A program made the position numbers and the translations under genes. Below, piece by piece: positions 10,690 to 20,616 of a stretch of DNA of 64,000 nt. Location of the stretch: contig CATKHK010000087.1 in assembly GCA_949751835.1 (NCBI GenBank), positions 1-64,000 on the forward strand. The letters are read 5' to 3'. Positions within the stretch are counted from its first letter, which is position 1. Each line of letters starts with the position of its first letter. The notes under the pieces are model-generated. The model was not told where the DNA came from, did not search any database, and saw only the letters and a list, made by a program, of their open reading frames with translations. Origin of the DNA: Blepharisma japonicum. Taxonomy: Eukaryota; Ciliophora; Heterotrichea; Heterotrichida; Blepharismidae.

Positions 10690-11052
10690 ATTTAGAAACG
10701 AAGGCATTATATTTGCATGAATTTATGGAAGCATTAACATTGATGACAGATTACCAATTATCCAAAAATTAATTCTGGTGGTGGATTTGGTATAAATTTG
10801 CCTAAAGCTTCCAAGGTGCTAATTTTAGATTCAGATTAAAATCTCATGAATGGTTCTCAGGCTAAAGAGAAAATTCTTAGAATCTATCAATTAAGCAAAG
10901 TTTTATTTTATCGCTTTATAACTGAGCACGCTATTGAAGAAAAATCTATAGTCGAAAAGTCTTTAAAACATTTTTGCCTGGCTGTACTAATCAGCGATCA
11001 TTTTTTAAAAATAATGAGCTATAGCACTATTTGCAATTTCATTCGAAAATAA
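10690..11052 (+). pseudogene. CSB (ERCC6) relic, longest copy
   Basis: Homologous to CSB positions about 5724-6125, including SQAKE...LRIYQ (from QAKERALRIGQ) and RFITEHAIEEK. It has frameshifts and a TAA where CSB has the Trp codon of DPDW. A 68-codon frame at 10846-11052 is only what survives. It is non-functional and abuts the 3' end of P3. Confidence 0.85.
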
Positions 11053-11118
11053 GTATTTTTGTCAAATAAATAAATAGGTTTTTGAGAAAAAATTATAATG
11101 TCTTATTTATAAGGCAAT

Positions 11119-11763
11119 TTAATAATAGTAATTAGGTTGATTTACAATAATATCTCTAAAATTAGATATTTTTCTTCTTACCTCTGGAAATAGTTTATTT
11201 TCCAGAGATATCGGATTACTTACGATATATTTTGGCTGTTTTTTCGTATAAACCTGCTTATTAAACATTGGTAAATGTTCTAACGAAGTCCCTCTATCTT
11301 GTGATATAATTCTCCTTTTATGATTTTTGTCTAATAGTCTCAGATTTTCTTCAATCAATTTATCCATAGATTTATTTGGCCTCATACTATAAGGGTCTTT
11401 CAATTTACTAAAAATTTTCTTATCTTTTTGTGGAAATTTCTCAACGAATGAAGATCTGCTATTGATTTTTAGCAAGTTCGCATATTCCCTGTCTCTTTTA
11501 GCTGCAAAAGGCCTACTATAGCTGTCTTCTAAAGACATAAAAACAGGACTTCTTCGATGAATTGAATCAAAAGATTTATTGCTTTCACCTGATAATGAGA
11601 GATCAGGGGAAATTGAAGGAGTCTTTTTAACACTAAGATTTAAGGCTTGTGCAAATTCTGCAGAAATATTGTTTTTATGGCTTTCAAATAGCTTTCTACC
11701 ATCACTTGGGGTTCTTTGGCCATTACGAGATTTTGTTTGTCAATACCGAATTTTGGATTTCAT
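11119..11763 (-). CDS. P-family protein P3, only intact copy, 214 aa
   Basis: The frame starts at ATG 11763 (MKSKIRYWQTKSRNGQRTPS), crosses one TGA read as Trp, and ends at 11119. The protein is basic, rich in Ser, Lys, Arg and Asn, and looks largely disordered. It has no signal peptide, membrane span or recognised domain. Conserved blocks across the copies are SPDLSLSGESNKSFDSIHRR, KINSRSSFVEKF and RRIISQDRGTSLEHLP. It is divergent from F3 with about 140 bp between the two starts, so the two probably share a promoter. All other P copies (P1, P2, P4, P5, P6, P8, P12) are truncated or frameshifted, and several units have none. Function is unknown. Confidence 0.7.
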
Positions 11764-11903
11764 TTTAATTTTTACTTTAAATATTAAATTTTATTAATTT
11801 AAGCGAAAACTGAAATTTTCCGACTGAAAATAAACATAAATAGTAAATATCAGAAAATATGTTTCGTATTTAATTAAAAACCAAATTGGGCAATTATTAT
11901 TAA
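11764..11903. promoter_or_regulatory. Conserved divergent P/F intergenic promoter (representative)
   Basis: The 140 bp between the P3 and F3 start codons are conserved upstream of most F copies even where P is gone. Two blocks recur. An AT-rich block beside P contains TATTAAATTTTATTAATTTA followed by a CTGAAATTTTC-GACTGAAAATAAAC segment. A block beside F contains CAGAAAATATGTTTCGTATT followed by TAATTAAAA and ends in a CAATTAATATTAA-ATG leader. Conservation of non-coding sequence next to decayed P genes suggests it serves F. Transcription starts are not mapped. Confidence 0.5.
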
Positions 11904-12824
11904 ATGCAAACTGTCCCTGATCCAATTATGATCGAAATTATAAGCTATTTGCCAATTTCTGAAATTATCCGAGCTGAGTCTATTTGCAAGAAAATAAAAT
12001 CATGTGTTGAAAAGTAGTCCTATGTCCTGTATTCTAGAATACTAGAAAGATTTAACCAAGAATTGATATCTTATAGTCATTGGAAAAATGTGATAAAGCA
12101 AATGAACGGTCCATCTACAGAATTACAGTTTCTCCCTTACTATACAAATGGAGGTACATGGGGTGGCGACAATACCTATTACATTTATAACTTAATGATT
12201 GAAAGTAGTTACTGCTACTGTACGACTCATCCCTCTAACATTCTAGTAAAATATGCATTACTAGGGGAAAATTATGATGGAGCTAGAATAGGAGAAAGGC
12301 AGTATATTTCTCCTGGAGTTAATCAGGGGGAAGGTGTTCATTTCGAAAAAGAAATACTAAGAAAATCACAAGAATTAACTTCGCAAACTTCTATTTATGC
12401 AGTCATAAAAGGAATTTATGCAAGAGCACCTCAAGGTGGCTACACCTGTCCAATATTTCACTTTATGTGCTTTTCATCCTTAGAAGAAGATGCAGATTTA
12501 GGAATAATTGACAGATTTAAAGGAATAACTACTATAGAAAAAGCCAAAGAAATTTCTGATCAGCTTGGGCTGACTTATGAAGAAGTTTCAGTTTATTCAA
12601 GACACCAACTTGTCTTTAATAATTGCAACCTTCCAATGCAACCTTTATGCTGGGTCGAAATGAGTGATTATTATGATCAAGCAGCTTTAACTTTAGCGCT
12701 CAAAGCAAAGAAATTTGCAAGATACTTTTACGCACTTTTAATTGATGGACGAAGAAAAAATAGCTATCACAATAATATTGATACTGACCTTTTACTCCCT
12801 AAAGGTTCAATTATCAAGTTTTAG
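11904..12824 (+). pseudogene. F-box-like array copy F3 with nonsense codon
   Basis: Full 307-codon length and otherwise conserved, but codon 38 is TAG (12015-12017) where paralogues have a His or Tyr codon (EKHSY/EKYSY). TAG is a stop in this code, so only 37 residues would be made from the normal start. The downstream frame is undamaged, which implies a recent mutation or a start farther downstream that would lack the F-box. It is paired with the only intact P gene. Confidence 0.75.
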
Positions 12825-12856
12825 TTTAGAAATTAATTAATTTGATAATTTGATAA

Positions 12857-13234
12857 ATGGACTGTTATTTTAATAAAGAATCCCAAAAAGCAAGATTGGA
12901 AGTATAGTAATAAGGCCAATGTCAAACACTTTTGTGTCAGGATTATCAAGCTCTTATGATGAAAAATACCCTGAAGATCTAAAAGATATTAAAGAAATCA
13001 ATGATTCTTTATTTTATTATTGGCCTTGCTTCTTTTGCTTTAATTTTGGCTATACATGTTGCATTTGCAACGCTTGGACTTTCATTTTTAGGACCTTGGA
13101 TTTGTGTTGATGATGCAAAAAAAAAGACAGATAAAGCGATTAAGAAAATCAATGAGAAATATATTGCAAGAAATATCAAATGATATTTAATGTGCGAGTA
13201 CTCAACTTCTTGGATTGAGATCAGGATTGGATAA
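12857..13234 (+). pseudogene. W-family remnant W3
   Basis: Starts MDCYFNK as in intact W13 but shifts frame within the first ten codons because of a small deletion. An extra base near 13068 shifts the frame again. It keeps the downstream stretch SFLGPWICVDDAKKKTDKAI. It lies 32 bp after the F3 stop. Not translatable as the full family protein. Confidence 0.65.
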
Positions 13235-13270
13235 ATTTAAAGAATATTAGCTATAATTTTCATTAATTAT

Positions 13271-13495
13271 TTAATTTATAAAAACTCAAAATAATCATCT
13301 GATTACCTTATTGCTTTCACCTGATAATGAGAGATCAGGGGAAATAGAAGGAGTCTTTTTAACACTAAGATTTAAGGCTTGTGCAAATTCTGCAGAAATG
13401 TTGTTTTTATGGTTTTCAAATAGCTTTCTACCATCACTTGGGGTTCTTTGGCCATTACGAGATTTTGTTTGTCAATACCGAATTTTGGATTTCAT
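13271..13495 (-). pseudogene. P-family remnant P4, N-terminal part only
   Basis: From ATG 13495 the P frame is intact for about 63 codons through LSLSGESNK, then joins unit-spacer sequence and stops at TAA 13271-13273 (74 codons). The C-terminal two thirds are deleted. It is head-to-head with F4, with the conserved promoter between them. Confidence 0.75.
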
Positions 13496-13633
13496 TTTGA
13501 GTTTTACTTAAATATTAAATTTTATTAATTTAAGCTAAAACTGAAATTTTCTGACTGAAAATAAACATAAGTAAAAACATCAGAAAATATGTTTCGTATT
13601 TAATTAAAAATCAAATTGGGCAATTAATATTAA

Positions 13634-14554
13634 ATGCAAGCTGTGCCTGATCCTATTATTGTCGAAATTCTAAGCTATTTACCAATTTCTGAAATTATCC
13701 GAGCTGAGTCTATTTGCAAGAAAATAAAATCTTGTGTTGAAAAATACTCCTATGTCCTGTATTCTAGAACACTAGAAAGATTTATCCAAGAATCGATACC
13801 TTATAGTCATTGGAAAAATGTGATAAAGCAAATGAACAGTCCATCTGCAAAACTACAGTTTCTCCCTTACTATACAAATGGAGGAACGTATTATGGCACC
13901 AATACCTATTACATTCATAACTTAATGATTGAAAACCATTGCTGCTACTGCACAACTCATCCCTCTAACATTCTAGTAAAATATGCATTACTAGGGGAAA
14001 ATTATGATGGACCTAAAATAGGAGAAAGGCAGTATATTTCTCCTGGAGTTAATCAGGTTGATGGTGTTCATTTCGAAAAAGAAATACTAAGAGAGTCACA
14101 AGAATTCACTTCGCAAACTTCTATTTATGCAGTCATAAAAGGAATTTATGCAAGAGCACCTCAAGGTGGCTACACCTGTCCAATTTTTCACTTTATGTGC
14201 TTTTCATCCTTAGAAAAAGATGCTGATTTGGGAATAATTGACAGATTTAAAGGAATAACTACTATAGAAAAAGCCAAAGATATTTCTGATGAGATTGGAC
14301 TGACCTATGAAGAAGTTTCAGTTTATTCAAGAAGCCAACTTGTCTTTCATAATTGCAACCTCCCAATGCAACCTTTATGCTGGGTCGAAATGAGTGATGA
14401 TTATGATCAAGCAGCTTTAACTTTAGCCCTCAAAGCAAAAAAATTGGCAAGATACTTTTACGCACTTTTAATTGATGGACGAAAAACAAATAGCTATGAC
14501 AATAATATTGATATTAACCTTTTACTCCCTAAAGGTACAATTATCAAGTTTTAG
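13634..14554 (+). CDS. F-box-like array protein F4, 306 aa
   Basis: Intact family member starting MQAVPDP, with the F-box at residues 5-40 and all C-terminal blocks. Variable-patch residues are GGTYYGTNTYYIH and IENHCCYCTTHPS. It has NQVDGVHF where most copies have NQGNDVYF. Upstream is the truncated P4; downstream W4 begins 24 bp after the stop, suggesting possible co-transcription. Confidence 0.87.
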   Translation: MQAVPDPIIVEILSYLPISEIIRAESICKKIKSCVEKYSYVLYSRTLERFIQESIPYSHWKNVIKQMNSPSAKLQFLPYYTNGGTYYGTNTYYIHNLMIENHCCYCTTHPSNILVKYALLGENYDGPKIGERQYISPGVNQVDGVHFEKEILRESQEFTSQTSIYAVIKGIYARAPQGGYTCPIFHFMCFSSLEKDADLGIIDRFKGITTIEKAKDISDEIGLTYEEVSVYSRSQLVFHNCNLPMQPLCWVEMSDDYDQAALTLALKAKKLARYFYALLIDGRKTNSYDNNIDINLLLPKGTIIKF

Positions 14555-14578
14555 TTTAAAAATTAATTAATTTGATAA

Positions 14579-14890
14579 ATGGACTGTTATTTTAATAAGA
14601 GGATCCCAAAAAGCAAGATTAGAAATATAGTAATAAGGCCAACGTCAAAAACTTTTGTGTCAGGATTATCAAGTTCTTATGATGAAAAATACCCTGAAGA
14701 TCTTAAAGATATTAAAGAAATCAATGATTCTTTATTTTATTATTGGGCTTGCTTCTTTTGCTTTAATTTTGGCTATACATGCTGCATTTGCACGCTTGGA
14801 CTTTCATTTTTAGGACCTTGGGTTTGTGTTGATGATGCAAAAAAAGGACAGATAAAATGATTTAGAAAATCAATGAGAAATATATTGTAA
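14579..14890 (+). CDS. W-family protein W4, altered C terminus, 103 aa
   Basis: Opens with MDCYFNKRIPKSKIRNIVIR and continues through the Cys/aromatic-rich hydrophobic segment (YYWACFFCFNFGYTCCIC) to LGPWVCVDD. A one-base loss in the following A-run then shifts the frame, so the C terminus differs from W13 and ends at TAA 14888-14890. It also lacks the nine-codon MTENEFIED block seen in later copies. Expression is uncertain; it may be decaying. Confidence 0.45.
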
Positions 14891-14980
14891 GAAATATCAA
14901 ATGATATCAAATGTGAATTTAAATATATTAGGTATAATTTTCATTAAAAAAATTCAAAATAATCATCTGATTACCTTATT

Positions 14981-15075
14981 GCGTTTTTAATAAAGTGCTA
15001 TTAAAATAGTTATTACATCATTTGTGGTTCTTTGACCATTACGAGATTTTGTCAATACCGAATTTTGGATTTCAT
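14981..15075 (-). pseudogene. P-family remnant P5 joined to a CSB-tail relic
   Basis: Only the first ~15 P codons (ATG at 15075) survive, joined at about 15024 to a short plus-strand CSB-tail relic. The rest of P has been deleted. The conserved promoter and F5 follow. Confidence 0.65.
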
Positions 15076-15212
15076 TTAAAGTTTTTTAAATATTAAATTT
15101 TATTAATTTAAGCTAAAACTGAAATTTTCTGACTGAAAATAAACATAAGAAATAAACATCAGAAAATATGTTTCGTATTTAATTAAAAACCAAATTGGGC
15201 AATTATTATTAA

Positions 15213-16547
15213 ATGCAAACTGTGCCTGATCCAATTTTTGTCGAAATTCTAAGTTATTTACCAATTTCTGAAATTATCCGAGCTGAGTCTATTTGCAAGA
15301 AAATAAAATCTTGTGTTGAAAAATACTCCTATGTCCTGTATTCGAGAATCCTAGAAAGATTTAGCCAAGAATCGATATCTTATAGTCATTGGAAAAATGT
15401 GATAAAGCAAATGAACAGTCCATCTACAAAACTACAGTTTCTCCCTTACTATACAAATGGAGGTACATATGGTGGCGACAATATCTATTACATTCATAGC
15501 TTAATGATTGAAGGCTATTACTGCTATTGCACGATTCATCCCTCTAACATTCTAGTAAAATATGCATTACTAGGGGAAAATTATGATACTGCTAGAATAG
15601 GAGAAAGGCAGTATATTTCTCCTGGAGTTAATCAGGGCAATAATGTTTATTTCGAAAAAGAAATACTAAGATAGATGCAGCTCTTATGATGAAAAATACC
15701 CTGAAAATCTAAAAGATATTAAAGAAATCAATGACTCTTTATTTTATTATTGGTTTTGCTTTTTTTAATTTTGGCTATACATGTTGCGTTTGCACGCTTG
15801 GACTTTCATTTTTAGGACCTTGGGTTTGTGTTGATGATGCAAAAAAAAGGACAGATGAAGTGATTAAGAAAATCAATGAGAAATATATTGCAAGAAATAA
15901 CAAATGATATTTAATGTGTGAGTGCTCAACTTCTTGGATTGAGATCAGGATTGGATAAATTAAAAGAAATTTAAAGCATATTAGCTATAGTTTTCATTAC
16001 AAAAAATTCAAAAATAATTGTCTGATTACCTTTACGTTTTATGATAATGTGCTATTAAAAGAGGTATTGAATCATTTGGCTAAGAGAGTCACAAGAATTC
16101 ACCTCGCAAACTTCTATTTATGCAGTCATAAAAGGAATTTATGCAATTGCACCTCGAGGTGGCTACTCCTGTCCAATTTTCCACTTTATGTGCTTTTCAT
16201 CCTTAGAAGAAGATGCTGATTTAGGAATAATTGACAGATTTAAAGGAATAACTACTATAGAAAAAGCCAAAGAAATTTCTGATCAATTTGGGCTGACCTA
16301 TGAAGAAATTTCAGTTTATTCAAGACGCCAACTTGTCTTTAATAATTGCAACCTCCCAATGCAACCTTTATGCTGGGTCGAAATGAGTGATGAGAATAAT
16401 CAAACGGTTTTAACTTTAGCACTCAAAGCAAAGAAATTGGCAAGATACTTTTACGCACTTTTAATTGATGGACGAAGAAAAAATAGCTATGACAATAATA
16501 TTGATACTGACCTTTTAATCCCTAGAGGTTCAATTATCAAGTTTTAG
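15213..16547 (+). pseudogene. F-box-like array copy F5 split by a 414-bp insertion
   Basis: The 5' half (15213-15671) and 3' half (16086-16547) of an F gene are separated by 15672-16085. Translation as it stands stops at TAG 15672-15674 after 153 codons. Removing the insert together with one copy of the flanking CTAAGA repeat leaves exactly 921 nt, the length of intact family members, with the normal EILRESQEF junction in frame. The interrupted copy was therefore probably intact before insertion. It is split in this DNA; whether a processed form exists in the cell is unknown. Confidence 0.8.
15672..16085. other. 414-bp insertion bounded by CTAAGA direct repeats
   Basis: Flanked by CTAAGA at 15666-15671 and 16080-16085. 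The content matches ordinary array sequence: the 3' part of a W gene (SSYDEKYPEN... to the NEKYIARN region), the unit spacer, and a CSB-tail relic. It is thus internal array DNA that moved into F5, most simply by microhomology-mediated recombination. The repeat contains TA, the boundary known for many ciliate internal eliminated sequences, so an IES-like status is an alternative. No transposase is encoded. Confidence 0.6.
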
Positions 16548-16571
16548 TTTAAAAATTAATTAATTTGATAA

Positions 16572-16960
16572 ATGGACTGTTATTTTAATAAGAGGATTCC
16601 AAAAAGCAAGATTGGAAGTATAGTAATAAGGCTAGCTTCAAAAACTTTTGTGTCAGGATTATCCTGCTCTTTGATGAAAAATACCCTGAAGATCCAAAAG
16701 ATATTAAAGAAATCAATGATTCTTTATTTATTAATGACCTTGTTTCTCTTTTTTTAATTTTGTCTCTACATGATGCATTTACACGCTTGGACTTTCATTT
16801 TCAGGACCTTGGGTTTGTGTTGATGATGCAAAAAAAATACAGATGAAGTGATTAAAAATATTAATGAGAAATATATTGCAAGAAATATCAAATGATATTT
16901 AAAGCATATTAGGTATAATTTGTAATAATTAAAATTCAAAATAATTGTCTGATTACCTTA
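16572..16960 (+). pseudogene. W-family remnant W5
   Basis: Starts MDCYFNKRIPKSKIGSIVIR 24 bp after F5. It loses the frame near 16660 (SGLSC then out of frame) and has further indels in the hydrophobic segment. No full-length product. Confidence 0.65.
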
Positions 16961-17008
16961 TTGGGTTTTTAGATAATGTGCGAATAAAAGAGTTATTGCA
17001 TCATTTAG

Positions 17009-17637
17009 CTAACTCTTTACAATAATATCTCTAAAATTAGATATTTTTCTTCTTACCTCTGGAAATAGTTTATTTTCCAGAGATATCGGATTACTTACGA
17101 TATATTTTGGCTGCTTTTTCGTATAAACCTGCTTATTAAACAATGGTAAATGTTCTAACGAAGTCTCTCTATCTTGTGATATAATTCTCCTTTTATGATG
17201 TTTGTCTAATAGTCTCAGATTTTCTTCAATCAATTTATCCATAGATATATTTGGCCTCATACTATAAGGGTCTTTCAATTTACTAAAAATTTTCTTATTT
17301 TTTTGTGGAAATTTCTCAACGAATGAAGATCTGCTATTGATTTTTAGCAAGTTCGCATATTCCCTGTCTCTTTTAGCTGTAAAGGCTTGCTATAGCTGTC
17401 TTCTAAAGGCATAAAAACAGGACTTCTTCGATGAATTGAATCAAAAGATTTATTGCTTTCACCAGATAATGAGAGATCAGGGGAAATAGAAGGAGTCTTT
17501 TTAACACTAAGATTTAAGGCTTGCGCAAGCTCTGCAGAAATATTGTTTTTATGGTTTTCAAATAGCTTTCTACCATCACTTGGGGTTCTTTGGCCATTAC
17601 GAGATTTTGCTTGTCAATACCGAATTTTGGATTTCAT
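17009..17637 (-). pseudogene. P-family remnant P6, single frameshift
   Basis: Nearly complete relative of P3 (ATG 17637, end 17009). A missing base near 17380 (AGCTGTAAAGG for AGCTGCAAAAGG) shifts the frame in the middle. The last codons are replaced by spacer sequence (DIIVKS). It is head-to-head with F6. It looks recently inactivated. Confidence 0.75.
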
Positions 17638-17760
17638 TTTAAGTTTTACTTTAAATATTAAATTTTATTAATTTAAGCTAAAACTGAAATTTTCTGACTG
17701 AAAATGAATATAAGTAAAAACATCAGAAAATATGTCTCGTACAGGGCCATTATAATTAAA

Positions 17761-18681
17761 ATGCAAACTGTCCCGGATCCAGTTCTTGTCGAGATTCTAA
17801 GTTATTTACCAATTTCTGAAATTATCTGAGCTGAGTCTATTTGTAAGAAAATAAAATCATGTTTTGAAAAACACTCCTATGTCCTGTATTCTAGAATACT
17901 AGAAAGATTTAGCCAAGAATCAATATCTTATAGTCATTGGAAAAATCTGATAAAGCAAATGAACAGCCCGTCTACAAAACTACAGTTTCTCCCTTACTTT
18001 ACAAATGGAGGAATATATTATGGCAGCATTACCTATTACATTCATAACTTAATGATTGAAGGCAATTACTGCTACTGCACGACTCATCCCTCTAACATTC
18101 TAGTAATATATGCATTATTAGGGGAAAATTATGATGCTGCTAAAATAGGAGAAAGGCATTATATTTCGCCTGGAGTTAATCAGGGTAATGATGTTTATTT
18201 CGAAAAAGAAATACTAAGAGAGTCACAAGAATTCACTTCGCAAACTTCTATTTATGCAGTCATAAAAAGAATTTATGCAAGAGTACCTCAAAGTGGCTAC
18301 ACCTGCCCAATTTTCCACTTTATGTGCTTTTCATCCTTAGAAGAAGATGCTGATTTAGGAATAATTGACAGATTTAAAGGAGTAACTACTATAGAAAAAG
18401 CCAAAGATATTTCTGATCAACTTGGGCTGACCTATGAAGAAACTTCAGTTTATTTAAGACACCAACTTGTCTTTCATAATTGCAATCTCCCAATGCAACC
18501 TTTATGTTGGGTCGAAATAGGTGATGAGAATAATCAAGCAGCTTTAACTTTAGCCCTCAAAGCAAAGAAATTGGCAAGATACTTTTACGCACTTTTAATT
18601 GATGGAAGAAGAACAAATAGCTATGATAATAATATTGATATTAACCTTTTACTCCCTAAAGGTTCAATTGTCAAGTTTTAG
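17761..18681 (+). CDS. F-box-like array protein F6, 306 aa
   Basis: Open over the full 307 codons if TGA at 17827-17829 is Trp. At this site (residue 23) all other copies have Arg in EIIRAES, so a CGA-to-TGA transition put Trp into the F-box itself. This may weaken Skp1 binding. The rest is well conserved, with variable patch GGIYYGSITYYIH. Downstream W6 starts 32 bp after the stop. Confidence 0.78.
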
Positions 18682-18713
18682 TTTAGAAATGAATTAATTT
18701 GATAATTTGATAA

Positions 18714-18977
18714 ATGGACTGTTATTTTAATAAGAGGATATCAAAAAGCAAGATTGGAAGTATAGTAATAAGACCGATGCCAAAAACTTTTTTGTCAGGA
18801 TTATCAAGCTCTTATGATGAAAAATACCCTGAAGATCCAAAAGATATTATGACTGAAAATGAGTTTATTGAAGATATTAAAGAAATCAATGGCTCTTTAT
18901 TTTATTATTGGCCTTGTTTCTTTTGCTTTAATTTTGTCTATACATGTTGCATTTGCACACTTTGACTTTCATTTTAG
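18714..18977 (+). CDS. W-family protein W6, shortened, 87 aa
   Basis: MDCYFNKRISKSKIGSIVIR start, includes the MTENEFIED block and the Cys-rich hydrophobic stretch, then shifts out of the family frame at CTLW and ends at TAG 18975-18977. It lacks the conserved LGPWVCVDDAKK tail. Probably decaying; a short membrane-associated peptide remains possible. Confidence 0.4.
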
Positions 18978-19254
18978 GACCTTGGGTTTGTATGATGATG
19001 CAAAAAAAAGGACAGATGAAGCGATTAGGAAAATCAATGAGAAATATGTTGCAAGAAATATCAAATGATATTAAATGTGCGAGTGCTCAACCTCTTGGAT
19101 TGAGATTAGGATTGGATAAATTTACAGTATATTATCTATAATTTTCATTACAAAAATTTAAAATAATCGTCTGCGCTTTTTGATAATGTGCTATTAAAAG
19201 AAGTATTGCATCATTTGGCTAACAAACGTCCCAAAATGAATCATTAATATTAAA

Positions 19255-20175
19255 ATGCAAACTGTGCCTGATTCTATTATTGTCGAAATTTTTAGCTATT
19301 TGCCAATTTCTGAAATTATCCGAGCTGAGTCTATTTGCAAGAAAATAAAATCATGTGTTGAAAGACACTCCGATGTCCTGTATTCGAGAATACTAGAAAG
19401 ATTTAGCCAAGAATCGATATCTTATAGTCATTGAAAAAATCTTATAAAGCAAATGAACAGTCCATCTATAGAACTACAGTTTCTTCCTTACTATACAAAT
19501 GGAGGAACATATCGTGGCATCAATACCTATTACATTCATAACTTAATGATTGAAAGCCATTTATGCTACTGCACAATTTTACCCTCTAACATTCTAGTAA
19601 AATATGCATTACTTGGGGAAAATTATAATGTAGCTATAATAAGAGAAAGGCAGTTTATTTCGGCTGGAGTTAATCAGGGCAATGATGTTTATTTCCAAAA
19701 AGAAATACTAAGAGAGTCACAAGAATTCACTTCGCAAACTTCTATTTATGCAGTCATAAAAGGAATTTATGCAAGAGCACCTCGAGGTGGCTACAACTGC
19801 CCAATTTTCCATTTCATGTGCTTTTCATCCTTAGAAGAAGATGCTGATTTAGGAATAATTGACAGATTTAAAGGAATAACTACTATAGAAAAAGCCAAAG
19901 ATATTTCTGATCAGATTGGGCTGACCTATGAAGAAGTTTCAGTTTATTTAAGACACCAACTTGTCTTTCATAATTGCAACCTTCCAATGCAACCTTTATG
20001 TTGGGTCGAAATGAGTGAAGAGAATAGCCAAACGGCTTTAACTTTAGCACTCAAAGCAAAGAAATTTGCAAGATACTTTTACGCACTTTTAATTGATGGA
20101 AGAAAAACAAATCGCTATGACAATAATATTGATATTAATCTTTTACTCCCTAAAGGTTCAATTATCAAATTTTAG
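19255..20175 (+). CDS. F-box-like array protein F7, 306 aa
   Basis: Intact if TGA 19432-19434 (residue 60) is Trp. Every other copy has TGG at that position in SYSHWKN, which is direct internal evidence for UGA=Trp. Variable patch GGTYRGINTYYIH, then IESHLCYCTILPS. A CSB-tail relic lies immediately upstream (19174-19222). The P gene and most of the conserved promoter are deleted, leaving about 30 bp of leader, so expression may be weaker. Confidence 0.82.
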
Positions 20176-20199
20176 TTTAAAAATTAATTAATTTGATAA

Positions 20200-20590
20200 A
20201 TGGATTGTTATTTTAATAAGAGGATATCAAAAAGCAAGATTGGAAGTATAGTAATAAGGCCAATGTCAAAAACTTTTGTGTCAGGATTATCAAGCTCTTA
20301 TGATGAAACATACCCCTGAAGATCTGAAAGATATTATGACTGATAATTAGTTTATTGAAGATATTAAAGAAATCAATGACTCTTGCTTCTTTTGTTTTAA
20401 TTTTGTCTATACATGTTGCATTTACACGCTTGGACTTTCATTATAAGGACCTTGGGTTTGTGTTGATGATGCCAAAAAATGACAGAAGAAGTGACTAAGA
20501 AAATCAATGAGAAATATATTGTAAGAAATATCAAATGATATTTAATGTGCGAGTGCTTACCTTCTTGGATTGAGATCAGGATTGGATAAA
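20200..20590 (+). pseudogene. W-family remnant W7
   Basis: Begins MDCYFNKRISKSKIGSIVIR 24 bp after F7. A one-base insertion at the Tyr-Pro-Glu-Asp stretch (TACCCCTGAAG) and a deletion in the hydrophobic segment break the frame. Not translatable in full. Confidence 0.65.
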
Positions 20591-20616
20591 TCTAAGGATA
20601 TTAGCTATAATTCTCA

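Noticed and set aside
11579-11797. Recurring plus-strand ORF starting MLSPDNERSG (also at 13311 and 17453)
   Set aside because: It is the complement of the P coding sequence. It repeats because P repeats, and the P strand gives the longer conserved frame.
13001-13183. Alternative W frame with a classic transmembrane stretch
   Set aside because: Appears only in copies with indels and lacks the MDCYFNK start. W11 and W13 keep the other frame over the whole length. Left open in the findings.
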